From: Cerrena zonata
Lineage: Eukaryota > Basidiomycota > Agaricomycetes > Polyporales > Cerrenaceae
Assembly: GCA_038087015.1 (NCBI GenBank)
Contig: JASBNA010000055.1
Span: forward strand, 1-64,000
Direction: 5' to 3'
Length of the DNA: 64,000 nt
The notes under the pieces were generated by a model that worked only from the letters and a program-made list of their open reading frames with translations, was not told the DNA's origin and did no database searches. A program made the translations under genes and the position numbers. Positions within the stretch are counted from its first letter, which is position 1. Every line of letters starts with the position of its first letter. This document shows positions 52,841 through 62,674 of the stretch, piece after piece.

Positions 52841-53578
52841 ATGATAGCTGATAGAGGGGCTCCCTTGTTTGATTCGGGGAATACTAGAGATTATAACCAT
52901 GCCACAGACTCCAATTATAAGAAACTTCGAGCTGAAGCAGACGCATTATACGATAAACGTCATAAATTGAGTCAACAACTGCAACTGGCTTATAAACTGG
53001 GAGATGGAGCTAAAGCTCATGAACTAAGTGAAAAACTGAAGAAAATATTGGAACAGGCAGAAGCTAAAAACAGGCAAGCCGCTGAATACGTTTTCCGAGA
53101 AAATAATACTGATAGTGCTGAAGATGAGATTGATTTACATGGATTATACGTTAATGAAGCGATTTTTTTTTTACAAAATCGTATTGCTAATTCGATAAGA
53201 ACAAACCAGTCTCATTTAAGAGTTATTGTTGGTAAGGGATTACATTCGAAGAATGGGGTTGCTAAAATCAAACCAGCAGTCGATGATATGTGTGATGAAT
53301 GTAATTTAAGACATCGAATTGATCCAAATAATTCTGGAGTTTTAGAAATTGATTTATCTAATACTCATGAAAATCAAATTCCATCAAGCTGGAATTCTCA
53401 TGGTGCTGGTGCCACTATTAATCAACCACAACAAGCTTATCATGGTAATGCTGGTCCTCAATACCATCAACAACCTCAAAATAATCAATACCATCAACAA
53501 CAACAACCTTTCAAGACTGGTAATACTTTTGTTGATTTGTTGATTAAAGGATTATGTATGTGTCTCAATAGTAAATAG
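52841..53578 (+). CDS. DUF1771/Smr-domain protein (YPL199C-like)
   Basis: A 245-residue protein. A helical DUF1771 segment (residues about 20-90, YKKLRAEADALYDKRHKLSQ) is followed by a Smr domain with EIDLHGLYVNEA and the VIVGKGLHSKNGVAKIKPAV motif. A Gln/Asn/His-rich tail ends in FVDLLIKGLCMCLNSK. S. cerevisiae YPL199C has the same layout and size. Smr domains bind or cut nucleic acid; the yeast proteins have been linked to no-go mRNA decay (Cue2 family), but the role of this one is not known. The terminal CMC could be lipid-modified. Confidence 0.87.
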   Translation: MIADRGAPLFDSGNTRDYNHATDSNYKKLRAEADALYDKRHKLSQQLQLAYKLGDGAKAHELSEKLKKILEQAEAKNRQAAEYVFRENNTDSAEDEIDLHGLYVNEAIFFLQNRIANSIRTNQSHLRVIVGKGLHSKNGVAKIKPAVDDMCDECNLRHRIDPNNSGVLEIDLSNTHENQIPSSWNSHGAGATINQPQQAYHGNAGPQYHQQPQNNQYHQQQQPFKTGNTFVDLLIKGLCMCLNSK

Positions 53579-53639
53579 ACTGTATAACTACAAGGTAAGA
53601 AATGTATAATATAATATTATTATCTAAACAAATGAATAA

Positions 53640-54287
53640 TTAACAAGCACAACCAGAATTTTCATTTTCTAAATGAATATTAATTGCATCATTATAATCA
53701 TCATTGATATCATTACCATTTGCATCATTCAATTCTTCTTGCTGTAAAGCCATTTTAGCAATAACTTCAAAAGCAGTTTCAACATTAATTGAATCTTTGG
53801 CACTAGTTTCAAAAACTGGATAATTTATTCCTCCTAATTGATTATTAGTTATATTAATTAATTTTTTCTGTAATGAAGGTATTTTCTTCAGATCATCAAC
53901 ATCAATCTTATTACCTATTATAATAAATGGGAAATCCTGAGGGTTACCAACATTTGATTGTACTAAAAATTCATCTTTCCAACTAGATAAATTATTTAAT
54001 GATTTTTCATTAGTAACATCATAACATAATACACAACAATCTGCTCCCCTGTAAAATGCAACTCCTAAACTTTGAAACCTTTCTTGTCCTGCCGTATCCC
54101 AAATTTGTAATGTAACCGATTTATTATTATCAATTTTAATCTCTTTAGTTAAAAAATCAGCCCCAATAGTTGCTTTATACTGTTGGCTAAACTTATTATT
54201 AACAAACTGTTGCATCAACGAAGTCTTTCCAACTCCCGAATCCCCCAATATAATCACTTTCAACAACGTCTTCTTTCTGCCCGACAT
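53640..54287 (-). CDS. YPT7: Rab7-type GTPase Ypt7
   Basis: A 215-residue Rab GTPase. GDSGVGKT (15-22), WDTAGQE (64-70) and GNKID (126-130) are the nucleotide-binding motifs. The effector loop [18 protein letters not shown] is typical of Rab7. The C-terminus is CAC, a double geranylgeranylation signal. Ypt7 drives HOPS-dependent fusion at the vacuole. The frame is intact. It is convergent with the Smr gene, with 61 bp between their stop codons. Confidence 0.94.
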   Translation of the reverse strand: MSGRKKTLLKVIILGDSGVGKTSLMQQFVNNKFSQQYKATIGADFLTKEIKIDNNKSVTLQIWDTAGQERFQSLGVAFYRGADCCVLCYDVTNEKSLNNLSSWKDEFLVQSNVGNPQDFPFIIIGNKIDVDDLKKIPSLQKKLINITNNQLGGINYPVFETSAKDSINVETAFEVIAKMALQQEELNDANGNDINDDYNDAINIHLENENSGCAC

Positions 54288-54795
54288 CTTTATCCTTGAT
54301 TAAAAGAAGGCTCTAGCCATTCCTTTCCTTAATTGACCTTTTTTCTGACTCAAATCAACATCCACACCCGTGCACCCACACTAAACTTAATCCAACAATT
54401 ATAACCAGCCCAACTACAATCACCGGTTCCCATTACAATTGCAAATTGGGTCATACTACACTTTGCAAACCTCGATATCAAACATTGTTTGACGTCTTTG
54501 ATACTTTGGCAAGCAGATTGACTTGGGAAAACCGGTGGAAGCAAGTCGGGTCACGTGTACAGGCTTAAATATTTGCTATTACTAAAAGAATAAAGCAACC
54601 ATTAATCCACAGTTACTACCCAACGGACATAGTACTAAATAAGTAATAATGTTAACGGTTAATGGGCATTTGAGAATGACAACAATTCAATTTTTTTTTT
54701 AAATGACTTGATCGAAGGATATAAATAGGAAGTGAAATTTCCGAATTTGCCATTTCGGAACATTCTTCTGCCCCTAATTCTTCACGTTCGAGATC
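54288..54795. promoter_or_regulatory. divergent promoter YPT7/aldo-keto reductase
   Basis: Contains CACGTG at 54552-54557 and TTACTAA (Yap1-type) at 54579-54585, about 210-245 bp upstream of the reductase. No gene is visible. Confidence 0.5.
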
Positions 54796-55758
54796 ATGTC
54801 TAACTTAACTACTTCAATTCAATTGACTCAGAATTCCAAGTACAAATTGAGTAATGGGTACCAAATTCCAGTTGCTGGGTTTGGGGTTTATACCGTTCCA
54901 GAAGGCGAGACTTTTGAATTAGTCTATGAAGCCTTGGTGCAAGGGTATCGTCATATTGATACTGCCTATTTTTATAAAAATGAAGAAGAGACTGCTCGTG
55001 CCATTCATCAGTTTTTAAAAGACAATGCTCATGTTAAACGTGAGGATATTTGGTATACCACCAAATTGATGAATACGACTAATGGTTACGAAAACACTGT
55101 TAAGATAGTGGAAGAAACTGCCGCAAAAGTGAAGAAGTATATTGATTACGTCGACTTGTATTTAATTCACAGTCCCAAATCGGACCGAGAAACCAGATTG
55201 GGGACATGGAAAGCATTGCAAGAATACGTTGGCAATCCTTCCAATAAAACATTGAATATTCACTCGATTGGGGTTTCTAACTATGGTATCAAGCACTTGG
55301 AAGAATTGCTTAATTGGGATGGGTTGTTGGTTAAGCCAGTGATTAACCAGTTAGAATTACATCCTTGGTCTCCTCAATTGAAATTACGTGAATACTTGGT
55401 TAAACATCATATCTTGGTAGAAGCCTATTCCCCATTGACCCAAGGAGTCAAATTAAATGACCCGGAATTATTACAATTGGAACACACTTATAGAATCCCC
55501 AAAGCAGAAATATTATTAAAATGGTCCTATCTACAAGGGTTCATCGTTTTAGCTAAAACCGCTAAAAAGGAACGTATTGCTCAAAACTTGAATGTCTTAC
55601 CAAAAGAATCTAATACCCAGGATGCTCTAGATGTAAGTTCTCACTTGGGTAAAGTCGACTTGGATATCAACATTCTTGATGCTTTAAATAAACCAGACTC
55701 CCACGAAATCTGTACTTGGGGCGGTGAAGACTCTACTTTATACGAAGACCCAAAATAA
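54796..55758 (+). CDS. Aldo-keto reductase, YJR096W-like
   Basis: A 320-residue TIM-barrel oxidoreductase. Catalytic residues are Asp55 and Tyr60 (RHIDTAYFYKNEEE), Lys90 (YTTKL) and His125 (YLIHSP). The cofactor end holds the LAKTAKKERIAQNL segment. IGVSNYGIKHLEELLNW and PVINQLELHPW match the S. cerevisiae YJR096W group (xylose/arabinose reductase-like) better than Gcy1 or Gre3. NADPH preference is expected; the substrate is unknown. A Yap1-type TTACTAA and a CACGTG lie upstream, which would suit stress control. Confidence 0.86.
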   Translation: MSNLTTSIQLTQNSKYKLSNGYQIPVAGFGVYTVPEGETFELVYEALVQGYRHIDTAYFYKNEEETARAIHQFLKDNAHVKREDIWYTTKLMNTTNGYENTVKIVEETAAKVKKYIDYVDLYLIHSPKSDRETRLGTWKALQEYVGNPSNKTLNIHSIGVSNYGIKHLEELLNWDGLLVKPVINQLELHPWSPQLKLREYLVKHHILVEAYSPLTQGVKLNDPELLQLEHTYRIPKAEILLKWSYLQGFIVLAKTAKKERIAQNLNVLPKESNTQDALDVSSHLGKVDLDINILDALNKPDSHEICTWGGEDSTLYEDPK

Positions 55759-56296
55759 AATAAATAACTCGTTTTTGTATTTTTGCAGCCTATTTGTAAA
55801 TCACTTTTATATCTTTTTCTCTCTGGCACCCAATAATGAATATCTTGTATCCATTACTACCAATAATGGTCCATGGTTTGTTTATTCCCAATCGTTTGGC
55901 GTATAAGGGGAACGATCGGGTAAACATTTTTTTGGTGGATAAGGCTGCAAATCCGTATTTGACTCCAACTAAACACCTCCAACAGCCATTCATCCATAAA
56001 GATTAGTCAGGTATATCTTAGTTATTTTGCTAAAGCATTGCATTGAGATTAGTCAAAAATAGGGTACAATAACTAATCTATTAGTCAAAGGTGCCTCAGT
56101 AGCAATTCAGGCGCATTCCCGCTTCACAGGAACCCTTTATAAATATATATCTATCAATATACGATTATATTTCAACTATTATTCAAGTTTATTCGACTAT
56201 TCGACTAGGTATTACATATTTATCAACTAAGTGTTCAATTGAGTATTTAAATAAGTATCTCAGCTATTCGTCAATTATCAATCGATTATATTCATT
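55759..56296. promoter_or_regulatory. PST2-like promoter region
   Basis: 538 bp between two genes on the plus strand. The PST2-proximal half has three TTAGTCA sites (listed separately), a TATA-like TATAAATATATAT near 56140, and repeated TATTCAAGT/TATTCGACT strings. No other gene. Confidence 0.6.
56003..56087 (+). promoter_or_regulatory. three TTAGTCA (Yap1/Cap1-type) elements
   Basis: TTAGTCA occurs at 56003-56009, 56049-56055 and 56081-56087, within 85 bp and 210-294 bp upstream of the PST2-like ATG. The first two share GATTAGTCA. TTAGTCA is an established Yap1 response element; Cap1 is the Candida counterpart. Confidence 0.75.
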
Positions 56297-56893
56297 ATGG
56301 CTCCTAAAACCGCAATTATCATTTACTCCCTCTACCAACATATTGCAAAACTTGCAGAATCAGCTCATTCAGGGATCAAGGCAGCCGGAGGCTCCTCCAC
56401 CATTTACCAAGTCCCAGAAACCTTGCCTTCAGATATCTTGAAACGCTTGAATGCTCCTGAAAAACCCGATTACCCAATTGCAAACCTTGACACTTTGAAA
56501 GACTACGATGCTTTCCTCTTCGGAATCCCTACGCGTTACGGGAACTTCCCAAGCCAGTGGAGAAGCTTCTGGGACGGTACTGGATCGCTTTTCGCTTCCG
56601 GTGCTTTACACCATAAACCTGCTGGTCTCTTTGTTTCTTCCGGTACTTTGGGTGGTGGTCAAGAAACAACCGCAATTAATGCCTTATCCACTTTGGCCCA
56701 CTTGGGTCTCATCTACGTTCCCTTGGGCTACCTGCACGGTAAGTTCAACGACTTGAATGAAGTTAGAGGTGGTTCTGCTTGGGGTGCCGGTACTTTTGCT
56801 GCTGGTGATGGTTCGAGACAACCCTCAGAGCTTGAATTGGAAGTTGCAAAAATTCAAGGCCAACAGTTCTACGAAGCTATCAAGAAGTTTTAA
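56297..56893 (+). CDS. PST2: Flavodoxin-like quinone reductase (Pst2/WrbA family)
   Basis: A 198-residue WrbA-type flavoprotein, the length of yeast Pst2. The FMN-binding loop is in IIIYSLYQHIAKLAES. Later signatures are FGIPTRYGNFPSQWRSFWDGTG, FVSSGTLGGGQETTAINAL and HLGLIYVPLGY. These proteins reduce quinones by two electrons and protect membranes from oxidation. C. albicans has four paralogues (PST1, PST2, PST3, YCP4), so the exact symbol is uncertain. The three upstream TTAGTCA sites fit the oxidative-stress role. Confidence 0.9.
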   Translation: MAPKTAIIIYSLYQHIAKLAESAHSGIKAAGGSSTIYQVPETLPSDILKRLNAPEKPDYPIANLDTLKDYDAFLFGIPTRYGNFPSQWRSFWDGTGSLFASGALHHKPAGLFVSSGTLGGGQETTAINALSTLAHLGLIYVPLGYLHGKFNDLNEVRGGSAWGAGTFAAGDGSRQPSELELEVAKIQGQQFYEAIKKF

Positions 56894-56986
56894 CCTTATA
56901 TAGAATATATAAGATATATATACGCCAGATTAAGATATTTAGAGATGTATGTAAGATATAAGATGTATGCCTGTATTATAGGAAAA

Positions 56987-56999
56987 ACACCCATACACC
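56987..56999 (+). promoter_or_regulatory. Rap1-type site upstream of PAF1
   Basis: ACACCCATACACC, a perfect match to the yeast Rap1 consensus, 105 bp upstream of PAF1 in the 210-bp spacer after PST2. Confidence 0.6.
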
Positions 57000-57103
57000 A
57001 ATACAAAAGGTAGGTTTTCACACGACCTTTTTCCGGGACTAAAAGATAAAAAAACACCAACGAAAGATTTTTCAACTAGATTGGAGTATCATTTTCATCA
57101 AAC

Positions 57104-58434
57104 ATGTCTAAGAATAATAAGCCAATAAGGCAAGAGTTCATTGCCAAAGTGCGTTATATCAATAACTTACCACCACCACCTTTGAATCCCACTTTTTTAC
57201 AATATAATTTAACTGAAAGAAAATCGATAAATCAAGAAAATGATGAATTAATGACTTCATTATTTAGAAAAGAAAATTTCAAATCATATATTCAACAAAT
57301 TGATGAAGAATATGGACTTAACTTGAACTTGGTCAATAATACTGGTTATTTGGATAATGATGACGATTCGGTAATATATAATTTTAAGAATCCAATGGAG
57401 ATGAAAATATACAATTACATCCCAAAGATCGAGCCTTATTAAGAGATGCAGGTATTGGTAATGTATCAAAATCAGAGCCAGGAGTATCATTTTTAAGAAG
57501 AACTGAATACATTTCAGAACGTCAATTACCAAAGATTGAAAATGAAATAAAAGATACTAAAGAATATGAAACTGAAAGTAAAAAACAAGATAATCATGAT
57601 CCAGATTCTCAATTAGCAGCTGTCGAACAAACTTTTGACCAGGCTCAAGAAACTTTAAATGATTTAAGTAAATTAAAACATCCAAAAAAGAAGAATTTAA
57701 AAGCAGTTTCAACTTGGTCTCTTCTACCAGATACTTCAATGATGGATTCAAAATTTTTATCGGTAAAATTTGCCGGTTCTGCTTCAATTCAACGTGAATT
57801 ACAAGCCATTAAGAGACAAGAAAAGGATAATTATGATGAAGATTTCCATAAAAATTCACTATTATCAACAATTTATAGACCAATTACCTCTGAAGATGGT
57901 GAGTGGATATCATTATATCAATTAGAAGATTCTAAAAAAGCATTAGAATTAAAAGAAAAACTCAACTCAACCGAACGTGAACGTCCAGTCAATTTATTGG
58001 ATGAAGAAGATAAAGATTTGGAAGAATTCAAATTCAAACATTTAAAAATTACGATATGCATTATAGTAAATATGCAAAACCATATGAGGAATTGGCAATC
58101 AAATTCATCCCAAATGGTGGAGATAACTCCAAAAAAAGAAAAGCTGCATTATTCTATCCAGTTTCTGGACGTATTAACTTGAAAAAAACATAGAGCTTCT
58201 ACCAATACTGAAATCAATAGATTTTTAAGAGAGAGTACTGTTGATGCAATTAACTTCAAATTAAGAGAACCAAATACTAATGAATTAAGACAAATGGATA
58301 ATATGAGATCAGAATTTGATCCTATGGAATACGAAGGTGAAGAAGAAGAAGAAGAAGAACAAGAGGAGCAAGAAGAAGAACAAGATGATATCGCTCAAGA
58401 ATTCGATGAAGCTACTCAAGCTGAAATGAATTAA
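57104..58434 (+). CDS. PAF1: Paf1, RNA polymerase II-associated factor, three frameshifts as sequenced
   Basis: About 440 residues when read across three frame changes. MSKNNKPIRQEFIAKVRYIN and LPPPPLNPTFLQY open the protein as in yeast Paf1. LHPKDRALLRDAGIGN, VSFLRRTEYIS, WSLLPDTSMMDSKFLSVKFAGSAS and INFKLREPNTNELRQ follow. The C-terminus is acidic. The frame breaks near 57405, in an A run at 58044-58048 (one A short) and in an A run at 58182-58188 (one A too many). Paf1 scaffolds the Paf1 complex, which couples elongation to histone H2B ubiquitination and H3 methylation. Two of the three breaks lie in A runs, so base-calling error is likely. Confidence 0.9.
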
Positions 58435-58478
58435 AGAAAAAAAATTTAATTTAAAATTTGTATTATTAATATACGTAC

Positions 58479-59700
58479 TTAAACAATTATACATTGGCCA
58501 TTTTTATCTTTGGATTTACTTTTTGGTTTATCTTTTAGTTTATCCTTTGGTTTATCCTTTGGTCTATCTTTAATTCTACCAGTGAAAGAATGCTTTTTAG
58601 ATAATTTTTTCTTATTCTTATCGTTTTCAATAGTTTTTGATTCAATAGTTTTTTTATGATTTAATTTGGCCTGTAGTTCTTGAGCCATTCTTTGATCTTC
58701 TTCTTCTTGTAATTTCTTGATTAATTTATAACTCTCATCATTTTCATCATTCATAACATCAAAAGTATCATCACCAAATGAAGGAATGAAATCCCCCGTG
58801 AAAAATAAATCATCTATCCCACTAACCGATATCAAGGATTGCCAAACAATTTTCTTATTTGAAGATTTATTATTAAATATAGCATCTGTTACTAAGATAT
58901 AGAAATCATTATCACTTCTTTTGTATAAAGTAACAAAATGATTATTACGAAAGAAGATTATAAAGTTATCAGTATTCAAATTTAAATTGAGCTTTTTCAA
59001 TCCATTCTTAGTTAATTGAGTTTTATTCAATTCTAACCACTTTTTCAACTAAATACTTATTAGAATCTTCACTCAATAAATAATCTTGAATCTTATCAAA
59101 AGTTTGTAGATCGTTTAATATATCGACCAATTTCCCATATTCCCCATCGAATTTTTCATCGTTTACCTGATCTAAAATCCATCCATGTTTGAAAGTTAAG
59201 TGGAATTTCTTAAATAGTATACTTGCTAATTCATTAGATGGGAAATCTCCAGTGACAAGATTTGGATTAACGGTTAATCCAGTATGTAACAACGGCAAAC
59301 TTTCTAATAGTTTATCGAGGGGCTCTCCTTCCTTATCATCTATATCATCAATATCATTGAATACCAATAAAACATCTCCTAATTGTGATAGAAGTTTATC
59401 CATACTAGCTGAACCATCAACGTTATTCATTAAATATTTTTTCAAATTCCCAATACTTTCGAATATTCTTAGTTGATCATCCTCTTCTTTCTTATCGGGA
59501 TTAGTGAAATCGGAATTTATTTGATAATTTCTATACTTAATCTCGTATTTTAGTATTAACGTATTTACCAAGGCAATTAATGGACATGGTCCATTGATAT
59601 CTTGTAATAAAATTGGACTTTCATGTTCATAATCAGACCAATGAATCAACTTAACTTGGAACTTGATATCCTGATACTTACTTTTCAATTCTTGATTCAT
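58479..59700 (-). CDS. MIY1: MINDY-family deubiquitinase (Miy1-like), one frameshift as sequenced
   Basis: About 406 residues. The catalytic region is ILLQDINGPCPLIALVNTLIL, with oxyanion Gln and catalytic Cys, and the catalytic His lies in FFRNNHFVTLYK. After this come a charged coiled region (LIKKLQEEEDQRMAQELQAK) and a Lys/Asp repeat. The protein ends CIIV, a CaaX prenylation box; the S. cerevisiae relatives YPL191C and YGL082W are also predicted prenylated. One extra A in an A5 run (59041-59045) breaks the frame; without it the text reads VEKWLELNKTQL. MINDY enzymes trim K48-linked ubiquitin chains. I start at the first ATG, 59700; the conserved domain begins shortly after it. Confidence 0.85.
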
Positions 59701-60136
59701 GACAAGGCTGCAATGACTACTTGTCCGTATATACTCAAATCTGGGGAAGTTGTGAATATCTGCTAGAGTTCTCACTATCAACGATTTTTTTTCCCTCTCT
59801 ATTTTTCCTACATCAAAGTCTCTTGGAATACCCAAGAGATCCGTTTGGTCTTTTATAATCGTTAGACCATAACAAAAAAATGACCCAGAGCCAAACGGAG
59901 CCTACCGTTGGGGCAGCGTAGTACAAAAGAGGGTGAACAAAAGCCGAGAACAGTCAAAAAAAAGGTGCCGTCAACGATTTTTTATTGATCTTAACGTTTT
60001 TACAAAGACGATTTATGATTGTTTACCTAATCTTCGCTTATGTTTAGTAGAAAGTGTAAAGTATAAACTGTCAATTATATTATGAATTAAAAGAGAATAA
60101 AACATATTTAAAAATCACTGATAAATATAAAGATTA
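59701..60136. other. MIY1 promoter and ERG9 3' flank
   Basis: An open frame continues upstream of the MIY1 ATG to 59835 without an ATG, so I treat it as non-coding. The rest is AT-rich with no other feature. Confidence 0.45.
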
Positions 60137-61480
60137 TTAAAAAATTAAAGAATAAACCAACGCAAGAACAGAAAATAAACCTAAACCTAAGGTGACATTA
60201 CATTTTAAAGTTTCCAAACTAACAATTTGTTTAATTTGGTCATCGATATTATTTCTTTCCAAGATGAATTTAGTAATTGGGGATTGAGTTAAAGTAGCAG
60301 TTTTTGGAATAGTTTCCGAAGTAGGATACATTTTTTCACAAAATTGTTCAATTTCACCTAATTTAATACCAATTTTTAAATAGTTTGGATCACGAACTGA
60401 AGATTTATGATTAATAATTTTAACATAATATCTGAAAACATTAACAACATCAGGTAAGGTTCTTGAATTAAGAATTAAATTACAAGTAGTACCTTTTCTA
60501 ATTTTAACATTTGAATGTAAAACTTTTGGATTATTATAAATGGTTGCTAAAGTAGCAATTGCCATAACTTGAGGAATAGCACAGAAATTGAAACAAGAAG
60601 GGTCTTTAACTAAAGATAAGTAAGTTAAAACATCGGTAACGTGGTTTAAAGCATTAAGAACTAAATCATTAATACAATATAACCCTTGAGTTTCTGATTC
60701 AATTGATTGATCTTTATGAAATGAGGTTAAATCAGAAGTATATTTTGACCAAGTTTCTTTTGGCCAAAAAGATCTCCCATCTTCTAAATCTTCATGATAA
60801 TCTCTAATAATATTAGTTTTTTGTAAGAAAAGACCCATGGATTCAGATTTAGCAAAATTATCTTTAATAACTTCATCATTGGCAAAGTTTGCTGAAACCA
60901 TTAACTTGGTTAGCCCTTCTCCGACTAACCCGGCAACGTAATGACAGTATAAATCATAATCTTTATTCGTAGCAACCCCCTGAGTATTGAAATTTTCATC
61001 CAAGATATAATCAGCCATACCATTACCCATTTCATTAGTAATTTTTTTAATAATATCTTGATAATGGTCCTTCAATTTATGATACTCTGCCAATATAACA
61101 TCAAACTCCACCAAAACCACCCTATCCTTTTCACCCAATGCATTACCATCAAAAGTCCAATCTTTTAAACTCAATTTTTCATGGAAACTTCTCAATAACG
61201 GTACTTTAATTTCCGGGTCAATGGACATATCATCCTCAACGGTATCCAAAGCCCTCAAAACAAGATAAAAAATCATGATTGCATCCTTCAACTCGGGATT
61301 CAATTCCTGAATCACTGCTGCAAACGAACGTGAAGTCTTATTAAGAAGCTCGTAGCATCTCTTCAAACTGGGCCCCAACTTATTTACGTCTTGAGGATGA
61401 AATGGTTTTCTAAACCAGAACAATTGAATGACTGCTCTCAATTCACTGGGATGCGAAAGCAACTGTGTGGCCTTACCCAT
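60137..61480 (-). CDS. ERG9: Squalene synthase
   Basis: A 447-residue protein. The two Asp-rich motifs are DTVED (79-83) and DYHED (227-231). The SQS blocks YELLNKTSRSFAAVI, YCHYVAGLVGEGL and LFLQKTNIIRDYHEDLEDGR are complete. A C-terminal membrane anchor (LGLGLFSVLALVYSLIF) holds it in the ER. It condenses two farnesyl diphosphates to squalene, the first committed step to ergosterol. The start MGKATQLLSHPSEL at 61480 matches the yeast N-terminus. An Upc2-type element lies upstream (listed separately). Confidence 0.96.
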   Translation of the reverse strand: MGKATQLLSHPSELRAVIQLFWFRKPFHPQDVNKLGPSLKRCYELLNKTSRSFAAVIQELNPELKDAIMIFYLVLRALDTVEDDMSIDPEIKVPLLRSFHEKLSLKDWTFDGNALGEKDRVVLVEFDVILAEYHKLKDHYQDIIKKITNEMGNGMADYILDENFNTQGVATNKDYDLYCHYVAGLVGEGLTKLMVSANFANDEVIKDNFAKSESMGLFLQKTNIIRDYHEDLEDGRSFWPKETWSKYTSDLTSFHKDQSIESETQGLYCINDLVLNALNHVTDVLTYLSLVKDPSCFNFCAIPQVMAIATLATIYNNPKVLHSNVKIRKGTTCNLILNSRTLPDVVNVFRYYVKIINHKSSVRDPNYLKIGIKLGEIEQFCEKMYPTSETIPKTATLTQSPITKFILERNNIDDQIKQIVSLETLKCNVTLGLGLFSVLALVYSLIF

Positions 61481-61656
61481 GGTCAAGTATCGGAATATAC
61501 AATGAAAAGTCGTTGAAAAAGCTGTTAAAAGAAGTTCGCTTCAATCGAATGGATTTTTTTTTTTGTTTTGACTGGAACTTTTGGCGTTTTTTATTTTTTT
61601 TTTTTTTTTTGTTAAATTTTTCATTTCATCTCTAAACGAGCAGCCTTACATAATCT

Positions 61657-61663
61657 TATACGA
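61657..61663 (-). promoter_or_regulatory. sterol regulatory element (TCGTATA) upstream of ERG9
   Basis: TCGTATA on the minus strand, in the direction of ERG9 transcription and about 177 bp upstream of its ATG. This is the 7-bp core recognised by yeast and Candida Upc2, which turns on ERG genes when sterol is low. Confidence 0.65.
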
Positions 61664-61699
61664 TAACATCCTTCCCGTATATACAACTCTATAAGTTAA

Positions 61700-62674
61700 T
61701 TACTTACCGTTTTCGATTTTTTCAAACCATTTTCTGGCGGCCTTGATGTTTTCAAGCACCACCAATTCCTCATGGCTGCTGACGTAGGTGGAGTCAGTCA
61801 ATTGTTTGTCTTTCAAAACAATCATGATGAATAGGTTATCGGTTAGGATATCGATGTAGAAATGGGTACCGTTTGAGCCTCTGATAACCAAGTTATGGAA
61901 GTTTGTTCTTAATTTTGATATTGACTGCTTGTAGGTTTTGATAATGTTTGAAATTTTTTCAAATCTTTTTGGATCTAGGGTTTCTTCATCTTGCAAATCC
62001 GGTTGCTTTTGTTGTTTAATTGAGGAGGTGGACGAAATGACTAGAAAAGTTGTTTTTTCAAAGAGAATGATTTCTTCGGCATCTAAGATTTGATTGAATT
62101 TGATTAAGTTGTTATTGAAAAGATTCATATTTGGAATTAAAGAACAAACAATTTGAGACCAGGCTTTGTATAACGATTCATCCCAGATGGAAGTAGGGAA
62201 ACCCACCAATTTGAATTGGAAAGGATTGGATATATTTTGTAATTTCTCCATCATCATTGAAAATAGCTCGTCTCTTTTGTCAATTTGAACCAAATCCATT
62301 TTATGGAGTAATATGAAAATTTTGGCATCCGGACTGAATTTTTGTAAATTAGTTAATGATTTAACGAAAATTTCCATATCCTTTTTAATCGACTTGGACT
62401 CAACATCGAAAACATGAATCAACACTTGCACCATCTTGAAGATATGGTCTTTTTGAGATGAAAAGTAATTATCCATAAACACATCTTGTCCACCACAATC
62501 CCATAAATTAAGCGTCATATTTCCCAAAAACCTTAGGTGGGAATGCTCAACATCGATGGTGGCACCTAATCGTCTGGTATCAAAGGCAGAATAATTCAGA
62601 AATATTATCGACCTCATCGAAGACTTCCCGGAACCGGAACGTCCCATCAACAAAAGCTTCTTTCTGGATGACAT
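61700..62674 (-). CDS. GTR1: Gtr1, RagA/B-type GTPase of the TORC1 pathway
   Basis: A 324-residue Rag GTPase. The P-loop is LMGRSGSGKSSMRSIIF; LNLWDCGGQDVFMDNYF is the switch region, and HKMDLV the guanine-specificity motif. The C-terminal roadblock-type half includes FEKTTFLVIS and FHNLVIRGSNGTHFYIDILTDN. Gtr1 pairs with Gtr2 on the vacuole and signals amino-acid supply to TORC1. The start (MSSRKKLLLMG at 62674) agrees with the yeast protein; an upstream non-ATG extension is unlikely. It is intact. Confidence 0.95.
   Translation of the reverse strand: MSSRKKLLLMGRSGSGKSSMRSIIFLNYSAFDTRRLGATIDVEHSHLRFLGNMTLNLWDCGGQDVFMDNYFSSQKDHIFKMVQVLIHVFDVESKSIKKDMEIFVKSLTNLQKFSPDAKIFILLHKMDLVQIDKRDELFSMMMEKLQNISNPFQFKLVGFPTSIWDESLYKAWSQIVCSLIPNMNLFNNNLIKFNQILDAEEIILFEKTTFLVISSTSSIKQQKQPDLQDEETLDPKRFEKISNIIKTYKQSISKLRTNFHNLVIRGSNGTHFYIDILTDNLFIMIVLKDKQLTDSTYVSSHEELVVLENIKAARKWFEKIENGK

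Noticed and set aside
16860..58434. Programmed ribosomal frameshifting in NOP14, KRE6, PAF1 and others
   Set aside because: Shifts are in both directions, at unrelated sites, without slippery heptamers, and several per gene.
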